Source: an uncultured Bacillaceae bacterium (lineage in GTDB: Bacteria; Bacillota; Bacilli; Bacillales; Caldibacillaceae). From it: DNA of 52,282 nucleotides. The notes under the pieces were generated by a model that saw only the letters and a program-made list of their open reading frames with translations, made no database searches and was not told the origin of the DNA. Location of the stretch: the NCBI GenBank assembly GCA_937951955.1, contig CALGAD010000132.1, forward strand, positions 1-52,282. The letters run 5' to 3'. Of the stretch, positions 17,181 through 26,229 are shown one piece after another. The first letter of the stretch is position 1. Every line of letters starts with the position of its first letter. Position numbers and translations under genes: made by a program.

Positions 17181-18835
17181 GGATTTTCTCCCTTCATCCC
17201 CTTGTTTAAAAAATAACGAATGGCCAGTTCCAATACAATACTAACCAATAAAAACAGGAAGAAAGCAAGTCCGAGTGTAAGCAACACGATTTTTACTGTA
17301 AAATCAAAAAACAGAAGAACGAACCCCATACCTAACATGACACCGAAAAGTAAAACGAATCCGACCCAGGAAAGGTTTTCTTTCGTGAATGAGCGCCGAA
17401 TTTCCCGATTTTGCGAGCCGACAACTGTCAAAAACTGGAGCTGGTCTTTTCTTGTCTCCCAGAGTCTGTATATCGATTCTATCAAAGTAAGTAACGTTAA
17501 AAGAACGATTCCTGCTAAAAGTAAAAGTTGCTGTTGGTTGATTTGAAAATGAATATATTCGCCCAAATTTGTCCTCGTTATTTTTTCCGTCGTAATTTGC
17601 GAGGCGATGCTGACAAAGGAGATTGCAGCTGTACCGAATATCAATTGCAAACCAACTGCCATAATATGCTCTTTATAAAAACGAATATTCGAAAGGATTA
17701 AAGAGTGGCTCGGTTGGAAGGCAGTATCTTTTCCCTTTCTCTTCTTATCCAATATGTCTACGACAATTTTTAGTAGATAGATAACGAGTAAAGATAGAAA
17801 GAAGCCGATCAATAAAATAAAATCAAAACCGTTCAATATAAGTAAAATGAGGCCACTTAAAATGCCACTTCTTGCAACTTGAACGAGCCATTGAATGCGA
17901 TAAAATTGTTGAACGGTCTTTTCACTCCAGCCAATCATGGCAAGCCTCTCCCGCTCTTCATAGTATTCTTTAGACAAAGTTCGAAAGCGGGCAAGTAAAG
18001 ATAAAATGGCAATAAACGCGAAACATAGGGCAATGATGAAAGAAAATATATTCCAGCTATCGATAATCGATTCTGCCGCACCTAATGTTGTCCAGGGCAT
18101 GATAACCGTACCAATTCCTTCAACGTCTACCTCTAATTTTTGATGGGAGGAACCGGCAATGATATCCACATGGAACCCCATTGCTTCAATATCAGCAGCG
18201 ACTTTTCTAATTTTTTCAGCAGCCTCTTCTGTATAGCCGGAAATGTCCGCGACCTTAACGCGAATAGCATCAATGGGAGCTTCTCCCTTAAAGTATTCCG
18301 CCCATTCGATGGAAATCAGACCATGGGCCGGCAGGGGTAAAAAACTACCGGAATGGTGTGTTGGTTGCAACACCTTTCCCGTTTCTTTATGCTCACCGTA
18401 TTGAAACTGGTAAATGCCTAAAGGACTGGCCGCAAGCTCTTCTTGTGCCTCTCCAATGGAAATACTATCGACTTGAACAAAATAATGAAGATCCGTATTA
18501 TCTCCGTCCACTTCAAATTCTTGATATTTGATCTCCTCTATCTGTCGATGGACAGGAACTTCTCCGTCCATATCAACAAGATGAACCTTAAGGCCTTGAT
18601 CACTCATTTGATAGGCAGGTGATGACGCACGGAAATAGCGATTTTGTTCTTCACCGTATCCGAAAACACCGGCATAGCCTCCGTGAACATTGATGTCATA
18701 ATCTGATTTCATCACCACGTTAAAATCTTCATCCAAAAGAAACCAATCTTGTTCAAAAGGACTTAAATACTCGAAAGCAGGAATTTTGTATACTTCTTGC
18801 TTCGTCGCTTCGATTTTATCTAAATACTCTTTCAC
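17171..18835 (-). CDS. ABC exporter permease, C-terminal part (FtsX/MacB-like)
   Basis: The 554-residue frame starts at GTG 18833-18835, overlapping the stop of the preceding frame, with no convincing ribosome binding site. Residues 1-260 are an extracytoplasmic domain. Hydrophobic segments then follow near 265-290, 325-365, 400-420, 440-462, 492-512 and 518-545. MacB/FtsX permeases normally have one helix, an outer domain, then three or more helices in a single chain. The first helix and half of the outer domain are in the preceding frame. A -1 shift at an A6 run (18853-18858) would fuse both into one protein of about 850 residues. The substrate is unknown. Confidence 0.8.
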   Translation of the reverse strand: MKEYLDKIEATKQEVYKIPAFEYLSPFEQDWFLLDEDFNVVMKSDYDINVHGGYAGVFGYGEEQNRYFRASSPAYQMSDQGLKVHLVDMDGEVPVHRQIEEIKYQEFEVDGDNTDLHYFVQVDSISIGEAQEELAASPLGIYQFQYGEHKETGKVLQPTHHSGSFLPLPAHGLISIEWAEYFKGEAPIDAIRVKVADISGYTEEAAEKIRKVAADIEAMGFHVDIIAGSSHQKLEVDVEGIGTVIMPWTTLGAAESIIDSWNIFSFIIALCFAFIAILSLLARFRTLSKEYYEERERLAMIGWSEKTVQQFYRIQWLVQVARSGILSGLILLILNGFDFILLIGFFLSLLVIYLLKIVVDILDKKRKGKDTAFQPSHSLILSNIRFYKEHIMAVGLQLIFGTAAISFVSIASQITTEKITRTNLGEYIHFQINQQQLLLLAGIVLLTLLTLIESIYRLWETRKDQLQFLTVVGSQNREIRRSFTKENLSWVGFVLLFGVMLGMGFVLLFFDFTVKIVLLTLGLAFFLFLLVSIVLELAIRYFLNKGMKGENPWI

Positions 18836-19701
18836 ATAATGATTCTCTTCAATTTTTTGATTTTCCCATTTCCAAGAACTTCAAGCATGGCTAATGGAGT
18901 GTCTGAATCAAGACCGACTTTTTCCTTTAAATTGATAATTTCTTCTTTTGAAATGTCTAAACTTTCGACAGTTATCGTTATCGTAATCGGAGTTGCGGAA
19001 TCGGAAACGTCAACGAGTGGAATGAATTGATGATCACTACTTGAATAACTTTCAAATGCCGAAATCTCTTCTTGCAAGATAGAAAAGTCAATTCCTGTAA
19101 GAGCCCCTTCCATCTCCGGATCAATAGCAATTACGGGATGAAAGGAGTAGGGAATGACGAAAGTTGGATATCCACCGATACCGAAAATATTACTTAATTC
19201 TTCCGGATGATACGTATCATAGGACATTTCTCCAACAGGAAATAACATATAAGCAACTTGTTCATCAATCTTGTAAGTATGAACCCCATCGGTCGTTTCA
19301 TAGGTGACGGAATAGCGGGTGGGGCCTTCCGGCATTGGCAATCGATAACTGTTGGTTATTTTTGTAAAAAATCTTAATGATGCAACAGGAGCGGCAATTT
19401 CCACCCGATCATCCGCAGCAATTTTCCGCCACTCATCAAGAGTAATACCGCCATTTCCTACACCAAGATAATTTTCTTCTACTAAACCTAATTGTTCCTC
19501 AATAGCTGATGGTGCCGGACGAACTAATAAATCATATTTCCCCCGGGCAAAATCGGTAATATTGGTCCGGACTTTTTGACTGCCCTGTAACAAAATACTC
19601 GTTGCAACTGGCAACAAAGTCAAAATAATGACTAATAAAAATACCATCATGCCAAAAGACTTTTTATTTTTAACAAGATAGTGCAAGTGAAGTTTCAGCA
19701 A
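18832..19701 (-). CDS. ABC exporter permease, N-terminal part (first helix and outer domain)
   Basis: The start is probably TTG 19699-19701, 9 nt behind AGGGGG. Earlier TTG and ATG codons lack a site. The 289-residue product has one strong membrane helix (MMVFLLVIILTLLPVATSILL, about 17-37) and then an outer domain with repeated aromatic strands. It stops at TGA 18832-18834. Read in the -1 frame from the A6 run just before the end, the chain would continue KIEENHYVKEYLDKIEATKQ into the next frame, a natural-looking joint. This frame alone would be half a permease. Either a mutation, a sequencing indel, or a translational frameshift explains the split. Confidence 0.75.
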   Translation of the reverse strand: MLKLHLHYLVKNKKSFGMMVFLLVIILTLLPVATSILLQGSQKVRTNITDFARGKYDLLVRPAPSAIEEQLGLVEENYLGVGNGGITLDEWRKIAADDRVEIAAPVASLRFFTKITNSYRLPMPEGPTRYSVTYETTDGVHTYKIDEQVAYMLFPVGEMSYDTYHPEELSNIFGIGGYPTFVIPYSFHPVIAIDPEMEGALTGIDFSILQEEISAFESYSSSDHQFIPLVDVSDSATPITITITVESLDISKEEIINLKEKVGLDSDTPLAMLEVLGNGKIKKLKRIIM

Positions 19702-19852
19702 GCAAACCATCCCCCTATACGTGCCACATGCTTTATAAAAAAGTCTTATCAATTCAAGGTTTTCCGGTTCAAGCCACTATCTTCTTATCTTCAATTTCCA
19801 TTTACAAAATCCTTTTTTTAGGAATATCGAGCTTGTAAACAGGGATGATTTT

Positions 19853-20030
19853 TGCGAAGAATGATTCATACTTTCGCGAATATCGTATAATCTTTCGCGG
19901 GTTGAACGACCTCTTTCGCGAATAGCAGATAAACATTCGTGTTTTTCAATTTACCTTTCGCACTTTCATCAGCACCTTTCGCAGATGGATCATGAACTTT
20001 CGCGATATTTACCCTATCTTTCGCGGAATC
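19853..20030 (-). repeat. Second array of GCGAAA cores at exact 21-nt spacing
   Basis: On the plus strand the core reads TTTCGC. The TCG triplet is at 19874, 19895, 19916, 19937, 19958, 19979, 20000 and 20021, each step exactly 21 nt, with a degenerate unit at 19853. An extra TTCGC at 20031 sits half a step away. The sequence between cores is not conserved. Orientation is opposite to the array at 398-565. It lies upstream of the ABC exporter operon and behind the aromatic-acid-exporter-like gene. No frame worth calling crosses it. Confidence 0.85.
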
Positions 20031-20166
20031 TTCGCCCCATTGCCGAAATCACAAGAATCTCTTGTTCCATACCGACAAATTTAAATCCCTAAATTGTGAT
20101 GAAAAATCACTAGAATCTCCACATCGTACATTTCTTCACACGAACCAATGAACCAGCTTTTTTATC

Positions 20167-20201
20167 AAAAAAAAAACGGCGGGACATCGTTTCCCACCGC
20201 T
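20167..20201 (-). terminator. Intrinsic terminator of the exporter-like gene
   Basis: On the minus strand a GC-rich stem (CGGTGGGA with TCCCGCCG, one mismatch) is followed by a run of ten T. Confidence 0.75.
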
Positions 20202-20224
20202 TTATGCACTGCCAATTTTTTAGA

Positions 20225-21178
20225 TCATGCTGAATCTCCTCTATTAGAATATAGTTTTTTCTTAATATGTAAGTAGTTCTCGATTTCATTTAACAAATAA
20301 AATAAATTGGCACGTGTTTCAAATTCTTCCCGCGTTTTCGATAACTCGGTTTTTCGAATTAACTGCCAGCACTCTTCTAATTTTTTCAAGGAGAGATGTG
20401 TCGTATCCTCTTCATTGACAATTTTACTGAGATACTCGAAAAAGTCCGCTACATATTCTTTTTGTTTTAAATGGAGACCGAGGGAAGACACAACCGGTAA
20501 CATGCGTTTCAAAATGTTAAATTGGTCTTCCCGCATTTCCAGGTAATGATAATCCCGCCGCGGATTTTTTATTAAATGATTTTCAATATCCCGCAGGGCC
20601 ACGTCTTTCGCCTTCTTGATCAATTCTCCCACTTCATAGAGTTCCTTGCCATCCCAGTTACGATTTGGATTCCGTAAGTAGGCAGCAAATTCATATAATA
20701 TGATTTGGAATTTGTCTTCAATTTGATCCTTATACGTTTCGATTTCCTTTTTGAAACTCGGCATAATACTGTTAATGATAAAAGCAATCCCGATACCAAT
20801 GATAATAATCAATAATTCACTAGTGATAATTTGCAAATTAAAATTTCGCAATGTGTAAAGATGAGTAACAACCACCATGCTGGTGACAAATCCGCCTTGA
20901 ATTTTCAACTTCACTAAAAGTGGTACAAACAAAAGAATAAATATCCCGATAACTACCGGGGAATAGCCTAATAATTCAAAAACAGCTCCACTTAAGAATA
21001 GGGACAATAAACAGGCAAAAAATTTGTCTAATATCGTATCGACTGTCTGTTTTTTCGTGCGCTCTATACACATAATGACGATAATGGCCGCAAATACGCC
21101 GAACTCCAATTGTAATACCCCGGTCAACCAAATGGCTAAAGATGCCCCAATTGCGGTCTTGATCGTTCGTGAACCCAT
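20225..21178 (-). CDS. Aromatic acid exporter family membrane protein (YqjA/FUSC-like)
   Basis: From ATG at 21178 (MGSRTIKTAIGASLAIWL) the protein has 317 residues. ATG at 21187 and GTG at 21196 are also possible, none with a strong ribosome binding site. The N-terminal half has about five membrane segments (EFGVFAAIIVIMC, FFACLLSLFLSGAVFELLGY and GFVTSMVVVTHLYTL). From about residue 150 a cytoplasmic helical domain follows (IETYKDQIEDKFQIILYEFA). This is the layout of the Bacillus ArAE_1-type family, related to FUSC exporters of aromatic acids. The gene is single and has its own terminator. The substrate is unknown. Confidence 0.85.
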   Translation of the reverse strand: MGSRTIKTAIGASLAIWLTGVLQLEFGVFAAIIVIMCIERTKKQTVDTILDKFFACLLSLFLSGAVFELLGYSPVVIGIFILLFVPLLVKLKIQGGFVTSMVVVTHLYTLRNFNLQIITSELLIIIIGIGIAFIINSIMPSFKKEIETYKDQIEDKFQIILYEFAAYLRNPNRNWDGKELYEVGELIKKAKDVALRDIENHLIKNPRRDYHYLEMREDQFNILKRMLPVVSSLGLHLKQKEYVADFFEYLSKIVNEEDTTHLSLKKLEECWQLIRKTELSKTREEFETRANLFYLLNEIENYLHIKKKLYSNRGDSA

Positions 21179-21649
21179 TCCTACCATTAAAGACACCGTC
21201 CATGTATGTATTTGTCGATAGCATTATTCCTGAGCGTTTACATGTTATGCATTAAACGAAAATCATATTTTTTCTTAGCTTTAGCAAATATCATCGCAAA
21301 AATTGCAACGTTTATAAGCATTGTTAAAAGTATGTTTAGTCAATTGGACATTCATCAGTATTATACATGAATTAATTGTGATTTACTTCACTAATATCTA
21401 AATATTTCAGTTTTCCGCAACATCCCGATTCATTAATTTTCTTCCAAAATTTTTATCCGATTTCTCTTTATAATTAAAAACTAATCTTGTTCTATCTATA
21501 GATACCCCAATCAAGATAACTAAGAATAGAATTGTAGAATTTTATTGACAGACAAGTGAAGTCTTATTATTTCAGCAAATAATTTCAAAATATTATAATA
21601 AAATTAAACACCATATATAGAATGCCGTAAAGCGAGGGGCAGATCCAAT
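21179..21649. other. Intergenic region between divergent genes
   Basis: About 450 AT-rich nt that must hold promoters for both flanking genes. TTGACA at about 21545 has no well-spaced -10 partner. No riboswitch or gene was recognised. Confidence 0.4.
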
Positions 21650-23413
21650 ATGTTCAGTCTCGTTCCGTTTATGATTGAAAAAATAGGTATCATAATTGTT
21701 GTTGCATTCCTGCTTTCCCAATTGCGTTCTTTCCGACAAATTATTCAACATAAACATGATCTTAAAGATAAGTTGAAATTAATCATCCTTTTCGGAAGTT
21801 TTGGCATCATCAGTAATTATACAGGTATTGAAGTGCTTGGCTCACAAATTTCCGAAGTTGGTTGGCGATCCTCCATCGATCCGGAAGCTGCAATTGCAAA
21901 TACGAGAGTGTTAGGGGTAGTAATCGGCGGTTTAATAGGCGGACCGATTGTAGGTATTGGAACCGGGTTAATTTCAAGTATTCATCGCTATTTTCTTGGT
22001 GGTTTTACAGCATTCGCCTGTTCTTTTTCAACGATCATTGCCGGTATCGTGGCTGGTTTTTTAGGCGCACATAGAAAGAAAAAGGGCAAAAATATTTCGG
22101 TAAGTTTTGCCGTTGCAATCGGCATGTTTATGGAATCTTTGGAAATGGTTATCATTCTTCTCCTTGCCAAACCTTTTGATTTGTCCCTGGAATTAGTTAA
22201 ACTTATCAGTTTTCCGATGATCGTTATCAACGGACTGGGAATGATGCTTTTCATGTTAATTATTCAACATATTAAACGCGAAGATGATCGCGCTCGGGCA
22301 ATTCAAATAGACACTGCATTTTCCATTGCGGAAAAAACGCTTCCTTATTTTAAAGAAGGATTGAATGTTGTATCCAGTACCGAAATTGCCAAAATCATGC
22401 TCGAGATGACCGATGCAGATGCCGTTTCTATTACAAATAATCATGTCGTTCTCACCCATGTCGGTATCGGTTCTGATCACCATCTCCCGTACTTAAAGCC
22501 GGAAACGAAATTAACGAATCGGGTTTTAAAATCCGGGAAAATTGAAGTCGCCCGTTCTAAAGAAGAAATTGGCTGTTTCGATAAAGATTGTCCGCTGGAA
22601 GGAGCTGTTGTCATTCCCCTCAAAGTAAAAAACAAAGTCGTTGGCACATTGAAGATTTATTATCGTGATGCAAAAAAACTTGACCCCGTACAAGAGCATT
22701 TAGTATACGGTTTAGGCGAACTATTTTCCACTCAACTTGAACTTGTGGAAGCAGAAAAACAAGCTAAATTGGTGAAAGATGCGAAAATAAAAGCCTTACA
22801 AGCGCAAATTCATCCCCATTTTCTCTTTAATAGCTTAAATACGATATCAGCACTGTGCAGAACCAATCCTGAAAAAGCCCGGGAATTACTCTTAGATTTG
22901 GCTGCATTTTTCCGCGGAAATATTCAGGGAGCCCGGAATTTATATTGTACGCTAGAACATGAAATTGAAACAGTTCAAGCCTATATCGCCTTAGTACAGG
23001 CCCGTTTCCCGGAAAAGTACAAGTTTCACTTTCACATCGAGCCATACTTAAAAAAATGTATCGTGCCACCGTTCATTTTGCAGCCTCTTGTTGATAATGC
23101 TGTGAAATACGGATTTCCAGGAAGCAAACAAAAAGGAGATATTATCATTCAAATTTATTCTGAGCATAAGCAACTGAAGATTAAAGTCGCTGATAACGGC
23201 AAGGGAATACCGGAAGAAAAATTAAAGATACTCGGAAAAAACGTCGTTGAGTCGAATAAAGGAAATGGGACAGGATTGTTTAACATCTACGAACGGTTAA
23301 TTGGGCTTTACAATAATAAAGCCGAGTTCAAGATTGATAGTAAAGTTGATCAGGGAACAACTGTGACTATTTCCATCCCCCTAGTACTGGAGGAGAGTGA
23401 GGCCGTTGTTTAA
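21650..23413 (+). CDS. lytS: LytS-type sensor histidine kinase
   Basis: The 587-residue protein has an N-terminal 5TM LYT domain (residues 1-200, with GVVIGGLIGGPIVGIGTGL), a GAF domain (about 225-350), the His_kinase box AQIHPHFLFNSLNTI (385-399, phosphorylated histidine within HPHFLFN) and a HATPase domain (LQPLVDNAVKYG, DNGKGIPEEKL, GTGLFNIYERL). It is the usual length for the family. It forms an operon with the overlapping response regulator and lies directly before a CstA-type carrier gene. Known relatives (LytS of B. subtilis, BtsS and YpdA of E. coli) sense pyruvate, so pyruvate sensing is inferred here. Confidence 0.93.
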   Translation: MFSLVPFMIEKIGIIIVVAFLLSQLRSFRQIIQHKHDLKDKLKLIILFGSFGIISNYTGIEVLGSQISEVGWRSSIDPEAAIANTRVLGVVIGGLIGGPIVGIGTGLISSIHRYFLGGFTAFACSFSTIIAGIVAGFLGAHRKKKGKNISVSFAVAIGMFMESLEMVIILLLAKPFDLSLELVKLISFPMIVINGLGMMLFMLIIQHIKREDDRARAIQIDTAFSIAEKTLPYFKEGLNVVSSTEIAKIMLEMTDADAVSITNNHVVLTHVGIGSDHHLPYLKPETKLTNRVLKSGKIEVARSKEEIGCFDKDCPLEGAVVIPLKVKNKVVGTLKIYYRDAKKLDPVQEHLVYGLGELFSTQLELVEAEKQAKLVKDAKIKALQAQIHPHFLFNSLNTISALCRTNPEKARELLLDLAAFFRGNIQGARNLYCTLEHEIETVQAYIALVQARFPEKYKFHFHIEPYLKKCIVPPFILQPLVDNAVKYGFPGSKQKGDIIIQIYSEHKQLKIKVADNGKGIPEEKLKILGKNVVESNKGNGTGLFNIYERLIGLYNNKAEFKIDSKVDQGTTVTISIPLVLEESEAVV

Positions 23414-24146
23414 AGCATATGTTGTTGACGATGAACCGCTTGCCAGGGATGAATTAAAATATATTTTAAATCGGACGAAAAAAGTAGAGATATTGGGTGA
23501 AAGTGACAACATCGTCGATGCTTTGGCAGATATTGCCATTTATAAACCGGATATTGTGTTTTTAGATATTCAATTAGATGAAGAAAACGGATTAACGTTG
23601 GCAAAAAAACTCGAAGAATATCACCCCACTCCCGCCATTTGTTTTGTCACGGCCTATGATGAATATGCCTTACAAGCCTTTGAATCAAACGCCGTGGACT
23701 ATATTTTAAAACCTTTCAATGAAAAGCGGATTGAAAAAACACTGAATAAAATAATTAATATGAAAGAAAGTTTAATAACAAAAACACCTGCATCTAATCG
23801 CAGGCAAAACGAGTCAATTAAGAAATTAGCAGTAACTGTTGATGATCGCTACGTGTTAATTTCACCTTCTGAAATCGTTTATATCGAAGCGACCGACGGT
23901 AAATGTAAAATTAAAACGAAAGATACGGACTATGTCTTAATAGAAACACTGGCTGGCCTGGAAAAGAAGCTAGCGAACAACCACTTTTTGCGAGTGCACC
24001 GCAGTTATATCGTCAATATCCAGCGCATCCTTGAAATAGAACCATGGTTTAATTCAACATACAATCTGTTGCTCGATGATGGTTCAAAAATCCCGGTTAG
24101 CCGGACATATATAAAAGATTTAAAGAGAATCTTCGGATTAAATTAA
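23406..24146 (+). CDS. lytT: LytTR-type response regulator
   Basis: The TTG at 23406 is 10 nt behind AGGAG. A GTG at 23397 is too close to that site. Either way the gene overlaps the end of the kinase gene. The product of about 246 residues has a receiver domain (acidic pair D8-D9, phosphorylated D54 in VFLDIQLDEENG, K in LKPFN) and a C-terminal LytTR DNA-binding domain from about 135 (YVLISPSEIVYIEATDGKCKI to FLRVHRSYIVNI). LytTR proteins bind paired direct repeats near target promoters. The adjacent CstA-type gene is the likely target. Confidence 0.93.
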   Translation: MFKAYVVDDEPLARDELKYILNRTKKVEILGESDNIVDALADIAIYKPDIVFLDIQLDEENGLTLAKKLEEYHPTPAICFVTAYDEYALQAFESNAVDYILKPFNEKRIEKTLNKIINMKESLITKTPASNRRQNESIKKLAVTVDDRYVLISPSEIVYIEATDGKCKIKTKDTDYVLIETLAGLEKKLANNHFLRVHRSYIVNIQRILEIEPWFNSTYNLLLDDGSKIPVSRTYIKDLKRIFGLN

Positions 24147-24187
24147 TTTCAAAATAAAGCAATGTATTTTATCCTTTGATTTTTACT

Positions 24188-24297
24188 TTTTACCACTCCC
24201 TTTTGGCATTTCAATATGAAAAACGATATTGACTGTTTTCATTTTGTAAAATGTAAATACTAGCAAATTATCTCAAGGGGAAATGGGAGTGGTAAAA
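24188..24297 (+). promoter_or_regulatory. Inverted repeat and LytTR-like half-sites before the CstA-type gene
   Basis: TTTTACCACTCCC (24188-24200) and GGGAGTGGTAAAA (24285-24297) are perfect 13-nt inverted repeats 84 nt apart. The right copy is also the ribosome binding site region of the CstA gene. ACCACTCC is close to the ACC[GA]CT[CT]A element reported for BtsR (YehT). GGCATTTCAA directly behind it (24205-24214) is close to the YpdB element GGCATTTCAT. A TTGACT box lies at 24229-24234. These matches are from memory and suggest the LytT operator. Confidence 0.45.
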
Positions 24298-26108
24298 TGA
24301 ATGCGATTACAATCGTAATCGGATCGATATGTTTTCTTATGATTGCCTATCGTTTATACGGTACCTTTATGGCGGCAAAAGTGTTGCGGGTTCAAGAATT
24401 AGAAGAAGAAAAGCTACCGCCTTCCCATAAGTTTCAAGATGGTAAAGATTATGTGCCGACCAATAAATGGGTCACCTTCGGTCACCATTTCGCAGCGATT
24501 GCTGCAGCAGGACCATTAGTCGGTCCCGTATTAGCTGCACAGTTTGGATACTTGCCTAGCTTATTGTGGATTTTGATCGGTGGAGTTATTGGTGGAGCCG
24601 TTCACGACTTCGTGGTACTTGTCGCTTCTATGCGAAGAGACGGAAAGTCCTTTTCTGAAGTAGCTAAAGAAGAACTGGGGCCGGTGGCTGGTTTTTGTAC
24701 TGGTTTAGCCATGTTATTTATTATCACGATAACAATGGCCGGTCTATCATTAGTTGTATTAAATGCTCTGGAAAGAAACCCCTGGGGAACCTTTGCTGTA
24801 GGCATTACGATTCCTATCGCGATGGCTGTCGGATTATATCATCGCAAAACCGGTAATTTAAAAATAGCCACGATTGTAGGATTTTCCCTAATCATGATTG
24901 CCGTTATCTTTGGCCATCATATCGAAGGAACATGGCTTGGAGATTTACTAACGTTAGACAGTAAAACGCTAGCTATCATTCTTCCAATATATGCATTTTT
25001 TGCAGCAGCTTTACCAGTCTGGTTGTTATTGCAACCACGCGATTATTTAAGTACGTTCATGAAAATTGGTGTCTTCGGTGCATTAATCATAGGTGTAATC
25101 GCCATTAACCCGACAGTACAATTTCCGGCATTGACCGATTTCCTTGGCGGCGGACCAGTTGTTGCAGGACCTGTATGGCCATTCATCTCCATTACCATCG
25201 CTTGTGGAGCGATTTCCGGTTTCCACGTATTTATTAGCTCAGGGACAACATCAAAGATGATCAATCGCTGGCGGGATGCAAAACCGGTTGCCTTCGGTGG
25301 CATGTTAGTTGAAAGTGCAGTTGCCATCATGGCATTAGTTGCTGCAGTTTCATTGCAGCCTGGTGATTATTTTGCGATCAACTCCACACCAGAGCAATTT
25401 GAAAAGTTAGGAATGGAAACTGTCCATCTAGCCGAACTGGAAGAAAAAGTAGAAATGGATCTGGAAGGTAGAACAGGTGGAGCAGTAACTCTAGCAGTCG
25501 GTATGACAGAAATATTTACTGCCGTACCATTCTTTGAACACCTGGCAGCTTATTTCTACCAATTCGTGATCTTGTTTGAAGCTGTATTTATCTTAACAGC
25601 AATCGACGCGGGAACACGAACCGCCAGGTATTTGATTCAAGACTTCCTTGGAGATTTTATCAAGCCATTAAAACGACTTGATTCGATAGGAGCCAATATC
25701 ACCGCCAGTGCTATTGCCTGTATCATGTGGGGATATCTATTATACTCCGGCGACATTAGTTCGGTATGGGCATTGTTCGGTGTCTCCAACCAGTTAATGG
25801 CATCCATCGGATTAATTGTCGGAGCAACCGTCATCCTCAAGATCGCGACCAAACGGAAATATATGTTAACTTGCCTAGTTCCACTCGCTTACTTATATGT
25901 GACTGTTTTAGTAGCAGGAACCTGGATGGTGAAAAATGTATACTGGAATCCTGCAGCTGCCGGTTTCAATGTGCTAAACGGTATTCTTTCCATTATCATG
26001 TTAGTTCTCGGTATCGTGATTCTCGTCTATGCGATTAAAAAGTGGAGAGAATTGTGGAAAATTCCTCAACCCGAGTTAGTAGAAATGGCCAAGAGAGAAA
26101 TTGCCTAA
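24297..26108 (+). CDS. cstA: CstA-family carrier (pyruvate or peptide uptake)
   Basis: The 603-residue protein has about 16 membrane segments and family signatures: DGKDYVPTNKWVTFGHHFAAIAAAGPLVGPVLAAQ-type stretch (about residues 45-80), GAVHDFVVL, ISGFHVFISSGTTSKMI and AIDAGTRTARYLIQD. CstA proteins move peptides or pyruvate, for example BtsT and CstA of E. coli. GGGAG precedes the ATG. It follows the LytS/LytT pair by 150 nt. This mirrors the kinase-regulator-carrier pairing of BtsSR/BtsT, so induction by external pyruvate is a fair inference. A strong terminator follows. Confidence 0.93.
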   Translation: MNAITIVIGSICFLMIAYRLYGTFMAAKVLRVQELEEEKLPPSHKFQDGKDYVPTNKWVTFGHHFAAIAAAGPLVGPVLAAQFGYLPSLLWILIGGVIGGAVHDFVVLVASMRRDGKSFSEVAKEELGPVAGFCTGLAMLFIITITMAGLSLVVLNALERNPWGTFAVGITIPIAMAVGLYHRKTGNLKIATIVGFSLIMIAVIFGHHIEGTWLGDLLTLDSKTLAIILPIYAFFAAALPVWLLLQPRDYLSTFMKIGVFGALIIGVIAINPTVQFPALTDFLGGGPVVAGPVWPFISITIACGAISGFHVFISSGTTSKMINRWRDAKPVAFGGMLVESAVAIMALVAAVSLQPGDYFAINSTPEQFEKLGMETVHLAELEEKVEMDLEGRTGGAVTLAVGMTEIFTAVPFFEHLAAYFYQFVILFEAVFILTAIDAGTRTARYLIQDFLGDFIKPLKRLDSIGANITASAIACIMWGYLLYSGDISSVWALFGVSNQLMASIGLIVGATVILKIATKRKYMLTCLVPLAYLYVTVLVAGTWMVKNVYWNPAAAGFNVLNGILSIIMLVLGIVILVYAIKKWRELWKIPQPELVEMAKREIA

Positions 26109-26142
26109 TATCTTGATGTATAGACACCACTCCGCCAAACAT

Positions 26143-26190
26143 GAACTCCCAGGAGAGAAGACTAGCTTGTCTCTTGGGAGTTTCTTTTAA
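26143..26190 (+). terminator. Intrinsic terminator of the CstA gene
   Basis: AACTCCCAGGAGA and the TCTCTTGGGAGTT arm pair around a loop of about 13 nt, followed by TCTTTT. Confidence 0.8.
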
Positions 26191-26229
26191 CTTATTAATC
26201 AAAGACAATTTCGCCTTTCCAATACTCCG

